This document shows, in pieces, positions 33,118 to 41,309 of a stretch of DNA of 64,000 nt. The position numbers and the translations under genes were made by a program. This DNA comes from a virus. The stretch's first letter is position 1. Each line of letters opens with the position of its first letter. The stretch covers positions 1-64,000 of IMG/VR virus record IMGVR_UViG_3300020578_005105. One strand, written 5' to 3'. The notes below the pieces were generated by a model. It saw only the letters and a list, made by a program, of their open reading frames with translations. It had not been told where the DNA came from and searched no databases.

Positions 33118-33900
33118 ATGACAACAATTGGGTTTGCGGGATGTTCTTTCACTCATGGCGCAGGGTTAGATTATTATTTTGGAAGTAGAGAAACCACTAG
33201 ATTTTCACATCTAGTGGCTTCTCATTTTAACGCACATGCATTTAATCAGTCCTTTCCAGGCGGTTCTCATACTAAAATTATCAGTTGGTGGAAATCTTTT
33301 CTTGAGCACCAAACTTTAGACGCATTTGTTTTTCAATTTACCAGATGGACAAGAAGTGATAGTTTGCTTTTACCTGGTGTATCACATATTGACTTGCTTT
33401 CATCAACCCATGCAAAATTTTTTCATGAGTGGGCCAGGAAAAACAATAGTTCCGTAGATGATTACATTGAACAAGCCCAGGTACATGATGTTCTCACTGT
33501 TTTGAATTTTCTACAACAGCATGAGCATAAATTTCCCATCTACATCTTGTGCTGGCCTCACACTACATTATCTTACATCCAACCACATTCTTGGTTGATG
33601 GATAGATTAATTACATTGTCCTACCAAGGTGAGACCTATAAAACCATTGGTAATTTGATGGATACTCCACTAAAACCTATAGCAAGTTTCACCAAAATCC
33701 TAGGTGAATTTTTTGATATGCGAACCTCAAAATTTGATACCACTAATACATCCAGACCTGAGTTGACAATAGCCACAGACTATGTTAACTTTAAGAAGCC
33801 AAGAAACGACTACCATCCATCCAAACTGTGTCATGAGGTGATAGCCAGTAACATCATTGATAGGTTAACACATGATAATCTCTTCCAAAATAACAGATGA
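33118..33900 (+). CDS. SGNH/GDSL hydrolase-like protein 4
   Basis: A 260-residue relative of the 23115 protein, with TIGFAGCSFTHGAGLDYYF at the N terminus, GGSHTKIISWW and block V DYHPSKLCHEVIA. It lies outside the main sugar block, between a protease and a sulfotransferase-like gene. It may remove or add acyl groups on a host or virion glycan; that is inference. Confidence 0.68.
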   Translation: MTTIGFAGCSFTHGAGLDYYFGSRETTRFSHLVASHFNAHAFNQSFPGGSHTKIISWWKSFLEHQTLDAFVFQFTRWTRSDSLLLPGVSHIDLLSSTHAKFFHEWARKNNSSVDDYIEQAQVHDVLTVLNFLQQHEHKFPIYILCWPHTTLSYIQPHSWLMDRLITLSYQGETYKTIGNLMDTPLKPIASFTKILGEFFDMRTSKFDTTNTSRPELTIATDYVNFKKPRNDYHPSKLCHEVIASNIIDRLTHDNLFQNNR

Positions 33901-34489
33901 AAAATGGATATGGGTGAAGGTTCCCAAAACTGGCACCCGAGCTTATTTAAAAATGTTTTATCCAGATGTGGATTCCTCACTACATTTTCACTACACCTTC
34001 CACACCTTATATAACCACCATCAGAAGAAGCACTCAGGGTTCACGGTCATCAGACATCCCAGAACACGCTTCATTTCCGCGTTGAAACATTTGAGTCAAC
34101 TTGACCTGTTGGGGAATATGCCATCTGATACAATAGGGAATCTAGCAGATTTTTTATTCACCAACTTTGATAAAAATTGTGTACCCAAACATACGTTGGA
34201 AAACATTTTTTCAGTTGATTACCTTAAATACCATGAATCATTTTTTCAAACTCAGGTGTATTGGGCATATCATCCAAAAGTCACTTGGTTCAAGTATGAA
34301 AATCTACAACAGTTCAACAAATGGATTGAAACACACCTAGGATATGATACAACAAAACTGCAACAAATAGGAAAAACTGATAAACATCATTTGGACCATT
34401 TAGATTTTCAACACCCGGTATTTCAAAAAATTGTTCAACACTTGTTTCAAGATGATTTTCTACTTTTTGATTATCAGGAGGATTTATGA
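33872..34489 (+). CDS. Sulfotransferase family protein
   Basis: The 205-residue protein has WVKVPKTGTRAYLK as 5'-phosphosulfate loop and FTVIRHPRTRFISALKHL as 3'-phosphate motif (R-x-P-x-x-R-x-x-S), the pair of the carbohydrate sulfotransferase family (Sulfotransfer_2). It overlaps its upstream neighbour by 29 bases and couples by ATGA to the wall hydrolase. It would need PAPS, perhaps from the 3329 fusion. Confidence 0.82.
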   Translation: MIISSKITDEKWIWVKVPKTGTRAYLKMFYPDVDSSLHFHYTFHTLYNHHQKKHSGFTVIRHPRTRFISALKHLSQLDLLGNMPSDTIGNLADFLFTNFDKNCVPKHTLENIFSVDYLKYHESFFQTQVYWAYHPKVTWFKYENLQQFNKWIETHLGYDTTKLQQIGKTDKHHLDHLDFQHPVFQKIVQHLFQDDFLLFDYQEDL

Positions 34490-34971
34490 AAAGAATTGTT
34501 GCAATATTCATTTTGTTGTTGATGCTGTATCCTGTATCATTGAAAACCAACATGAACATTCCTGCAATAAAAGTCATTTCCATGACCTCTGAGAAGGAAT
34601 TAAGATGTCTGGCAGAAAACATTCATTACGAAGCTCCCATGGAACCCTATCTAGGTAAACTGGCTGTGGCCATGGTCACCATGAATCGTGTTCGGCATCC
34701 TGACTTTCCTAAAACCATTTGTGATGTGGTGTATCAGAGAAATTCCAGAGGGTGTCAGTTCTCCTGGACTTGTGGTGCTCGTATGAAGTTCAATGAAAAA
34801 ATTTACAATGAATCCATGAAAATTGCCAAAGCTGTCTTGACAAACCAAAGACAACTTGTTAGTTTAGAGAATGCACTATATTTTCACAACACCAAAGTGA
34901 CACCCAATTGGACATTTGCCCGACCTGTGGTACGTATCGGGGGTCACATTTTCTATGAGCCTAAAACATGA
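34486..34971 (+). CDS. SleB-type cell wall hydrolase with signal peptide
   Basis: An N-terminal signal (MKRIVAIFILLLMLYPVSL) precedes a Hydrolase_2 domain: LRCLAENIHYEA with the likely catalytic Glu, GKLAVAMVTMNRVRHPDFPKT and CQFSWTC. Such enzymes cut the glycan strand of peptidoglycan. It is the second free lytic enzyme of this phage besides the amidase. It is linked by ATGA overlaps to genes on both sides. Confidence 0.9.
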   Translation: MKRIVAIFILLLMLYPVSLKTNMNIPAIKVISMTSEKELRCLAENIHYEAPMEPYLGKLAVAMVTMNRVRHPDFPKTICDVVYQRNSRGCQFSWTCGARMKFNEKIYNESMKIAKAVLTNQRQLVSLENALYFHNTKVTPNWTFARPVVRIGGHIFYEPKT

Positions 34972-35237
34972 CTGATGAACAAGACCCGAAGCTTCTCACT
35001 GTGGAATATCTCATCACACGAGAGTTCACCAATTCCACAGATTTTTCCATACACATTGAACGAGAAGCTGTGAAAAGAAACATTGGATGTTTTGAGGCAC
35101 TTCTGGAATACTGTGAACAAAAGGGGATAGAACCTGTGGCGGTGGCCACCATGATTACCAGTTCATTGAAGGCCAAGATACAAGCAGAAGCCGAGGAAAT
35201 GAATCTGTTGAAGAAAACCGCCAAACTTCCTGTATGA
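34968..35237 (+). CDS. 33: Late transcription coactivator gp33-like
   Basis: In T4, gp33 bridges RNA polymerase and the sliding clamp at late promoters. The 89-residue protein has FSIHIEREAVKRNIG, FEALLEYCEQKGIE and SSLKAKIQAEAEEMNLLKK followed by AKLPV, which I recognise from gp33 of marine T4-like phages. Its place immediately before gp59 and gp32 is the T4 order. The many TATAAATA elements imply that the late system is present. Confidence 0.75.
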   Translation: MTDEQDPKLLTVEYLITREFTNSTDFSIHIEREAVKRNIGCFEALLEYCEQKGIEPVAVATMITSSLKAKIQAEAEEMNLLKKTAKLPV

Positions 35238-35815
35238 ACATATCTGACGCTTACAAGATTTACACTGCATTACGGCTTCACTTCACCACAGACAACTATG
35301 ACATCCGAAGTGGCATCACACCTCGGCCTCCCAAGTCAGGAGTCAAGGTCAACTTCAAAAAGAAGTTGGAAGTGTTGATGAAGCAATACAATTACAATCA
35401 GGATGAATTCATCAACTATCTGGTGGCCAATTTTCTGAATGGTAATGAGTGGGGTATTTTTGAAAACACAGGTCCAGAAATCTACACAGAATGGAAACGT
35501 ATCCAGGAAAGTTTGACCTACACCTACACACAAGATGTGAAAAATTTAGCCTGGAATGTCACCACTCTGGAAGATGCCTGGGATTGTTCCCAGGGACATC
35601 CTGTGATTCTCAGGGAGTATTGTGGTAAAAGATGTCGGTTGGAAACACTTGTAATTCTAAATAAATTGTATAGATTTACTACAGAGGTGGATGAACAGCT
35701 GGTGTTGGATCCAGTTTGGAATTCTGTCTCCAGAACCATACACAAGTACTCACCTTTCATCAAAGTGGAGAAGGATAAATTTTCAATGATTACACACAAG
35801 GCTTTCTATGAGTAG
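35234..35815 (+). CDS. 59: Helicase loader gp59
   Basis: gp59 places helicase gp41 on gp32-covered single strands. The product (193 aa; T4 217 aa) starts with DAYKIYTALRLHFTTDNYDI, like the T4 KxVYKLYxxIKxHxxxxYD opening, and ends with DEQLVLDPVWNSVSRTIHKYSPFI, similar to the T4 DEQTDNLVWNNYS region. FLNGNEWGIF resembles the middle conserved part. It lies between gp33 and gp32. Confidence 0.87.
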   Translation: MNISDAYKIYTALRLHFTTDNYDIRSGITPRPPKSGVKVNFKKKLEVLMKQYNYNQDEFINYLVANFLNGNEWGIFENTGPEIYTEWKRIQESLTYTYTQDVKNLAWNVTTLEDAWDCSQGHPVILREYCGKRCRLETLVILNKLYRFTTEVDEQLVLDPVWNSVSRTIHKYSPFIKVEKDKFSMITHKAFYE

Positions 35816-35993
35816 ACAGCGAGATTGGGACCATGAAGATGATTATCGTGATTTCAAACGTCCCAAGAAAATAGACAAAGACAAGTTTGGCAAGCATCGC
35901 AATGCCATCTTTGATATGCTTGACGATGATGATGAGGATGATTATTATTCAGAGAACAGAGCTGTAGAATATGATGATTTTGATGAGGAGTAG
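35808..35993 (+). CDS. Acidic small protein, 61 aa
   Basis: The ATG overlaps the gp59 stop by 8 bases. The N-terminal half is basic (RPKKIDKDKFGKHRN) and the C-terminal half is nearly all Asp and Glu (FDMLDDDDEDDYYSE). Such a tail resembles the acidic C terminus of gp32, to whose gene it is adjacent, and might bind replication proteins. No family known to me. Confidence 0.65.
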   Translation: MSRQRDWDHEDDYRDFKRPKKIDKDKFGKHRNAIFDMLDDDDEDDYYSENRAVEYDDFDEE

Positions 35994-36009
35994 TTTTGTT
36001 ATGGCAGGT

Positions 36010-36046
36010 CACACGTTACACACACCGTTACATACACCGTTATACA
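36010..36046 (+). promoter_or_regulatory. Triple repeat in the gp32 leader, possible autogenous operator
   Basis: Three copies of ACAC(C)GTTAYA stand in tandem in the leader of gp32: ACACGTTACA, ACACCGTTACA and ACACCGTTATACA, ending just before AAGGAG. T4 gp32 represses its own mRNA by binding an unstructured leader, so these repeats may be its target here. Confidence 0.55.
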
Positions 36047-36058
36047 AGGAGAAACACA

Positions 36059-36970
36059 ATGTCATTCAGTAGTCTATCAGATTTACGCAAGAATCGTGGC
36101 AACTTCGATAACCTCATGAGAGAGGTGGAAAAGATTGCAAAGCCCACAACTGAACGCCGTGATGATGACCGTTTCTGGAATCCGGCAGTGGACAAGGCAG
36201 GCAACGGCTACGCCGTGATTCGCTTTCTGCCTCCCTCCAAGGGAGAAGAGCTTCCTTGGGTACGCATCTGGAATCATGGATTCCAAGGTCCTTCAGGTCG
36301 CTGGTACATTGAGAACAGCTTGACCACATTGAATCTTCCTGATCCTGTGTCAGAATTGAACAATGAACTATGGAACTCTGGCGTGGAGAGCAACAAGGAA
36401 ATTGCTCGCAAGCAGAAGCGTAAGCTTCAGTACATCTCAAACATCCTGGTCATCAAAGACTCCGCCAATCCTCAGAACGAGGGCAAGGTGTTCTTGTACA
36501 AGTATGGCAAGAAGATTTTCGACAAGATTAAGGATGTGATGCAACCTCAGTTCGAGGATGAGGATCCCACCAATCCCTTTGACTTCTGGAAAGGTGCCAA
36601 TTTCAAGTTGAAGATTCGCAATGTGGAAGGATACAGAAACTATGACAAGTCAGAGTTTGAACCTGTGTCATCCATTGCTGAAGATGATTCTGCTATTGAA
36701 GTCATCTGGAATCAGCAACATTCTTTGAATGAATTCACAGATGCCAAGAACTTCAAGAGCTATGAGGAGTTGAAGCGTAAGCTGGACCTGGTGTTGAAGG
36801 GCGGTCCTGGCTCTGTGTCAGCCGACAAGATTTCCGAGAGTCGCATGGAAGCTGAGCCTGTGGCAGAAGCTCCTGCTCCACGTGCCGCCAAGCCAGCAGC
36901 TCCCAAGTCATCTGTGCCTGATGATGACGATGATACCCTGAGTTATTTCAGCAAGTTGGCTGAGGATTAA
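36059..36970 (+). CDS. 32: Single-stranded DNA-binding protein gp32
   Basis: At 303 aa it matches T4 gp32 (301). It has the N-terminal basic start LRKNRGNFDNLMRE, WNPAVDKAGNGYAVIRFLPP, WYIENSLTTLNLPDPV, FLYKYGKKIFDKI, NFKLKIRNVEGYRNYDKS and an acidic C-terminal tail DDDDDTLSYF. No cysteine is present, so the zinc site of T4 gp32 is missing. I chose ATG 36059 behind AAGGAG rather than an upstream in-frame codon. Confidence 0.96.
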   Translation: MSFSSLSDLRKNRGNFDNLMREVEKIAKPTTERRDDDRFWNPAVDKAGNGYAVIRFLPPSKGEELPWVRIWNHGFQGPSGRWYIENSLTTLNLPDPVSELNNELWNSGVESNKEIARKQKRKLQYISNILVIKDSANPQNEGKVFLYKYGKKIFDKIKDVMQPQFEDEDPTNPFDFWKGANFKLKIRNVEGYRNYDKSEFEPVSSIAEDDSAIEVIWNQQHSLNEFTDAKNFKSYEELKRKLDLVLKGGPGSVSADKISESRMEAEPVAEAPAPRAAKPAAPKSSVPDDDDDTLSYFSKLAED

Positions 36971-38740
36971 TTACATCACTCGAACCATGCGACGGTCCTG
37001 AAATCTCATGTGACTGTTTCGCATATCTCGAACCGTAGTAACTGCCCCACCGGTGTTGGCTTTCGGAGCCGCCTGTGGGGCAATTGTTTGTGGTGAGTTG
37101 TTCACAATGACCGGCGCGGCAGCAGCTACAGGAGCTGCCGCAGCTGCGGAAGCTGTTTCCACTTGTGCTGCTGCTCTTTGACTGCTTCTGAAGGGAGGTG
37201 TTCCTCCTGGAGGTTGAGCACTATCTCTGGCTTGACCCTCTATAGTAGCTCCTGGTGTGGTTTGACGAGATTGTGCTTGAGCTGATTCTTGCTGAGCCTT
37301 TTCTTCTTTGATGTCATTGGCAGATTTGCCTAGCAAACCAAAGCTGAAACTGTTCAACAAAGCACTACCTGCATTTTTAATTTTCTGTCCAGTGCTAGCA
37401 TCTGGATCTGCGCCGAATCCTTGTACGGCATCATAGGCACCCATACCCAAGGTTATGGCGGCACCCACAGGACCGGCAAATCTTGCAAACTTGGCAGCAC
37501 CTTTCAGAGCACCTTTCATTATTCCTTTACCGCCCCCGCTAACAACAGCACGGGAAGCACCACGAGAAGCAGTTCTGGCTGCACGTCTGGCACCTCTGCG
37601 TCCTCCTCGACGTGTCACCATGTCCAACGCATTGTCCATCAGACCACCGCCGCCACCACCGCCGCCCATGTCCTTGTTTTCCAGCGTGGTGTTCAGTTCT
37701 TCAATAGACATTTTCACTTCATCCAATTTATCTACAATGTCTCGGGTGCCAGTGTCCGTGGCAGTATCAGAACCGGATTCTCCTTCAAATATGCTACTAG
37801 CGGCAGGTCTAGCGGCCGTAGATGCTGTGGCTTTGGTTTCTGATGCTGGTGTATCATAGTCATATTTCTTTCCAGTGCTTTCATCCACCAGGCCCCCAAG
37901 CGTACCAAATTCAAATCTAGAACTTTTAGCACCAGATTCTTCAAACTCATCAATTCTAGAACCGGATTTTCCAGTTCGATAACGCATTCCAGTTTCTGGA
38001 TCCACCTTCACACGTAGATGGTCTGGCACATCCTTGATTTTTTCAGCAATCTCAGCCTTGCGTGCCTCACCTAAACTTGCTGAAATTTTTTCTTTGGCAG
38101 CTTGCTCTTGTTGCTCCCTTTGAATTTTTTCATCAACAGAAGGAATGAATGATTGGTTGAATTTATCTGGATCAGTGACGGCACCAATGTAATCTCTGGT
38201 ACCTTTGAATATAGATTTAGCTAAACCTTTTACGCCTCCCCCTTGTTCACGCATCATGGTGGGTTCCACACCCATGGCACGACCAAAAGTCTCACCTAAT
38301 GTTTTAGGTGCTGCGTCCAAGCTCTGTAAAGAAAGGTTTTGCTGAGTTTCAGCTTCACCACGAAGTGTGTCACGCAAGCCTTGCAACTTGCTGGCTTTTT
38401 CTGTGTCACCGGCTTCTGTTGCTTCCTCTATCTGTTTGTCCAACTTGACAATCACTTTGATGAGTTTTTCCAAAGTGTCTTGGGATTGTTTTTCCTGTTC
38501 TTCACGATTTTGTGGAATTTTTTCTAAAGCTTTCAGAATGTCCAACAACACCTCTTCTTGTGAGTCAGACATCACTTCAATGGCAGCTGCAACTGCAGCA
38601 ACATTTTGTGCTGTGTCTACGGATTGTGTGGGCTCTTCTTTTGCCGGCATATCTCTGGACTGCAAGATATCCGCTCGAATGGTTTTTGCCACTTCCTTTT
38701 TTGTCTTTTTTACTTTGCTAGCTGCTGTAGATTTGGCCAT
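36971..38740 (-). CDS. Probable tape-measure / hub protein (gp29-like)
   Basis: A 589-residue protein, practically the length of T4 gp29 (590). The N-terminal 160 residues are charged coiled coil (KALEKIPQNREEQEKQ and after). The centre has a run of eight glycines, an Arg-rich RRGGRRGARRAARTASRG and a hydrophobic segment GPVGAAITLGMGAYDAV typical of tape measures. The C-terminal part is Ala/Pro/Gln-rich. It lies with gp26, gp51-like and gp54. The gp29 call is by position, size and composition, not by motif. Confidence 0.5.
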   Translation of the reverse strand: MAKSTAASKVKKTKKEVAKTIRADILQSRDMPAKEEPTQSVDTAQNVAAVAAAIEVMSDSQEEVLLDILKALEKIPQNREEQEKQSQDTLEKLIKVIVKLDKQIEEATEAGDTEKASKLQGLRDTLRGEAETQQNLSLQSLDAAPKTLGETFGRAMGVEPTMMREQGGGVKGLAKSIFKGTRDYIGAVTDPDKFNQSFIPSVDEKIQREQQEQAAKEKISASLGEARKAEIAEKIKDVPDHLRVKVDPETGMRYRTGKSGSRIDEFEESGAKSSRFEFGTLGGLVDESTGKKYDYDTPASETKATASTAARPAASSIFEGESGSDTATDTGTRDIVDKLDEVKMSIEELNTTLENKDMGGGGGGGGLMDNALDMVTRRGGRRGARRAARTASRGASRAVVSGGGKGIMKGALKGAAKFARFAGPVGAAITLGMGAYDAVQGFGADPDASTGQKIKNAGSALLNSFSFGLLGKSANDIKEEKAQQESAQAQSRQTTPGATIEGQARDSAQPPGGTPPFRSSQRAAAQVETASAAAAAPVAAAAPVIVNNSPQTIAPQAAPKANTGGAVTTVRDMRNSHMRFQDRRMVRVM

Positions 38741-38745
38741 TTAAG

Positions 38746-38889
38746 TTACTCGTTATTTTTCTTTTCCAAGTATTTTAGTAGTAATCCTATGTAAGTCTCT
38801 CTTTCCCATGGCATCATGTTTTCAATTTCTGTCAAAGAATATTTGTGTATATGCATCAACAAGAAATTGGTCTTGTAGAAATTCACCAA
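38746..38889 (-). CDS. 51: Baseplate hub assembly protein gp51-like, non-ATG start
   Basis: A frame between gp26 and the tape-measure-like gene encodes LVNFYKTNFLLMHIHKYSL, then TEIENMMPWERETYIGLLLKYLEKKNNE, about 47 residues. NFYKTNF and MMPWERxxYI match what I recall for short gp51-type proteins of marine T4-like phages, and T4 has 26 and 51 adjacent. No ATG exists before this core; TTG 38889 or GTG 38886 are the candidates, and an ATA at 38910 would overlap the gp26 stop. Confidence 0.6.
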   Translation of the reverse strand: MVNFYKTNFLLMHIHKYSLTEIENMMPWERETYIGLLLKYLEKKNNE

Positions 38890-38906
38890 ATTGTCATGAG
38901 AAAGAG

Positions 38907-39605
38907 TTATCCGAAAAAATGATTGATTCCATCCACCACAAGGTTGTTGTGTTTGTTACAGGCCTTGCATGTGAATGAAATTTGTTTCCGCAACACAGGC
39001 ATATTCTTGTAAAATCCTTCAAACGGTGCAAACTGTTCAGGTGTCAGATTGTCAATAAATTCCAATAACTCTGCCTGACTGTTACCATCATTCACAAACA
39101 TTTCATCTTCATTGTACACCTTGGTGATGCAATCTGCCACCACAGCATACAACGTTTCTTCTGCATCTGTCTCAAACAAGGCAGCATAATGTTCCAATGT
39201 TGGATATCTCATCTCCACTTTAGTGGACGCATCCAATGCTATAGTTTTGCTCAATCCAGGATTCACCACCTCAAAATCTGCTACATTCAATGTGTAGGGT
39301 TGTTTGGCTTGGCATTCTCCACATACCAAATATAAATCTATTTCTTCACCTACAGACTTACCACGAATTTGTAAAAACAACCATTGCATGTCTGCCAAAC
39401 AATATTCATGTATATTCACCTTATCATAGGTACAAGACAACACCACATCTTTCAGTGCATGTATCACGTCCTCGGTGTTTTCACTTTCACTTGCCAACAA
39501 TAATATTTTTTCTTCCTTCACTAGAAAAGGTCTGAAGTTCACTTTCTCTCCTGTGACTGGCAGAGTGGTTGTGAATGTCGGAACTTTTACCTTAGGTATA
39601 CTCAT
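38907..39605 (-). CDS. 26: Baseplate hub subunit gp26
   Basis: The N terminus MSIPKVKVPTFTTTLP followed by FRPFLVKEEKILLLA is typical of gp26 of T4-like phages. The 232-residue protein also has two CxxC pairs (LVCGEC and FTCKAC), suggesting a zinc-binding site. It forms the tail hub centre with gp27, gp29 and partners. It lies between gp54 and the gp51-like gene. Confidence 0.9.
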   Translation of the reverse strand: MSIPKVKVPTFTTTLPVTGEKVNFRPFLVKEEKILLLASESENTEDVIHALKDVVLSCTYDKVNIHEYCLADMQWLFLQIRGKSVGEEIDLYLVCGECQAKQPYTLNVADFEVVNPGLSKTIALDASTKVEMRYPTLEHYAALFETDAEETLYAVVADCITKVYNEDEMFVNDGNSQAELLEFIDNLTPEQFAPFEGFYKNMPVLRKQISFTCKACNKHNNLVVDGINHFFG

Positions 39606-39619
39606 ATCATCTCCTTGTG

Positions 39620-40657
39620 TTAACCACGTCCAAATAATCTAGTTGCACTATTTTTTACTCCTGCCTTCAAATCTACACCCAACTTACTCAAATCAGTCTT
39701 GGGTATTTTGTCTGTGTACTTCTGCAATCCCTTGGCCATGTTCTTTGAAATGTTGTTTGCTGTGTCCTCACCTGACAATGCCACCTTGGCAATGGCGTAT
39801 TCATAATGATGATATGTGAAAGTGACGCTCAACCGTTGCACACCTACATTATCCCATCCTAGTGGCATCGTGACCACACTCTTGGGCCAGGCATCCACCA
39901 ATGTGACTTGACAAACAATCTGGTCAGCATCTGTCAACAGTTCCAATATAGGAGCTGCTATACTACGAACAGCACCAAATGCCTGAGACTTCAATTTAGT
40001 GAATTTATTGTCTAGAGTTCTTTTACCACGCATGAACAATTTGTCCACCGCAAGACTAGTTCCTTTGTTGCTGGTGGTGACTTTATCACGCAACCCCAAA
40101 TCCATTTGTGTTGGACTCCAGTTGAATAATGCTTCTCCTGGAATACCTGCAGGTATCAACACATTCAAAGTTATGTTTTTGACGTAATCGTTGTAGAATC
40201 CCACTTCATTGCTAGTATCCTTTTCAAAAGCTGACACACAGTCATTCATCCAGTTTTCCATCACAGCTCGCGGTGTGTAGTCTGTGTCCATGAGAAATTC
40301 CAATGTCATTTCTTGACCATAATCTGCTGTGTGCGCAAATTGTCTGTCCAATCCATTGATTCTGAGTGCTCTAGTAGCGATGTTTCTACCAGGCAAAGAA
40401 GCTTGATGACACAACAATGTGAGTGTTTCACCTTGGCTCACACCTGGAAAATCCACGAAAAATCTTTCAGAACGAGCCAAATTGTTTTGTTTGATGAATG
40501 CGATGAATTGTAGAAGTGAAGGAATCTTCACACTTTCAATTTGTTTCACCTGAGGGGCAGCCGTTCCTGTATCTCCTTCTGGTTTCACAGGTTTGGTAAG
40601 ATTTACTAAACCTTTAGCTGTATTCTTGATAACATTTCCTATCGCGTTAAGACTCAT
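39620..40657 (-). CDS. 54: Baseplate tail tube initiator gp54
   Basis: gp54 starts tail tube polymerisation on the hub. The 345-residue protein (T4 320) has RFFVDFPG, LCHQASLPGRNIATRALRIN, FAHTADYGQEMTLEFLMD and DAWPKSVVTMPLGWDN followed by LSVTFTYHHYEYA, the layout of gp54/gp19-type tube proteins. Its ATG overlaps the upstream stop by one base. Confidence 0.88.
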   Translation of the reverse strand: MSLNAIGNVIKNTAKGLVNLTKPVKPEGDTGTAAPQVKQIESVKIPSLLQFIAFIKQNNLARSERFFVDFPGVSQGETLTLLCHQASLPGRNIATRALRINGLDRQFAHTADYGQEMTLEFLMDTDYTPRAVMENWMNDCVSAFEKDTSNEVGFYNDYVKNITLNVLIPAGIPGEALFNWSPTQMDLGLRDKVTTSNKGTSLAVDKLFMRGKRTLDNKFTKLKSQAFGAVRSIAAPILELLTDADQIVCQVTLVDAWPKSVVTMPLGWDNVGVQRLSVTFTYHHYEYAIAKVALSGEDTANNISKNMAKGLQKYTDKIPKTDLSKLGVDLKAGVKNSATRLFGRG

Positions 40658-41265
40658 TAAATTTTGCTCCGTGCGTCGTTGAACACTTGATTACGTGAGG
40701 CTTTTTCGAAATTGTCAATGGGTAACATGATGGTTTTTCTCCAATCTTTAGGATAGATTTTCATAAATCTGGAACCCAGTTGTTCATACAAGTACCGTTT
40801 CACTGCCACATTGGCACCTGGATATCGTGTGAAATTACTCAACAACTTCCAAGTCACCATCATTCTGGTATCTTCACCCATGGTTTCATCATTTACCAGT
40901 TCCAACATTCTGTCCAACAACTTCATTCGAAACAATGGTGGAAGATAATGCATGTTCAATCCAAAAAATCCTTCAGGTACTTTTCTGAACACCACGACTA
41001 CAGGTAGTGTGTCATAGTATGGTAGTTTGGCAGACATCTTGGGATCGTACATGAACAAATACATTTGACCAGTGATGATGGTGTTGACAAATTCACCGAT
41101 GTCACTTTTCAATACTTTTTGTGGTTGGATATTGGTCATACCCAACTTTCGAATCATGTCCTGGTACCACCGGAACGTGCTAGTGGGTGTTTCTCGGTCT
41201 CGCAGTTGTTGAATGGATTTGTTTAGCATTATGGTGAAATTCAGGGCTTGACTACTACTTGACAA
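40657..41265 (-). CDS. Conserved T4-like structural or assembly protein, 202 aa
   Basis: Lies between gp4 and gp54. Its strongest segment is GQMYLFMYDPKMSAKLPYYD, followed by VVVFRKVPEGFFGLNMHYLPP. I recall this pattern from T4-like marine and enteric phages, but annotations differ, so I give no gp number. ATG 41265 is 46 bases downstream of a late promoter, and the gene is probably the first of a late minus-strand unit running to 36971. Confidence 0.75.
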   Translation of the reverse strand: MSSSSQALNFTIMLNKSIQQLRDRETPTSTFRWYQDMIRKLGMTNIQPQKVLKSDIGEFVNTIITGQMYLFMYDPKMSAKLPYYDTLPVVVVFRKVPEGFFGLNMHYLPPLFRMKLLDRMLELVNDETMGEDTRMMVTWKLLSNFTRYPGANVAVKRYLYEQLGSRFMKIYPKDWRKTIMLPIDNFEKASRNQVFNDARSKI

Positions 41266-41309
41266 GGTGATAAATTCACTATGTCCGGTATGAAGTTAAA
41301 AACTACTTA

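Noticed and set aside
37421-38794. Several plus-strand open frames of 60-140 codons
   Set aside because: They are antisense to the 589-aa minus-strand protein, whose coiled-coil and tape-measure-like composition is protein-like; none has a start signal.
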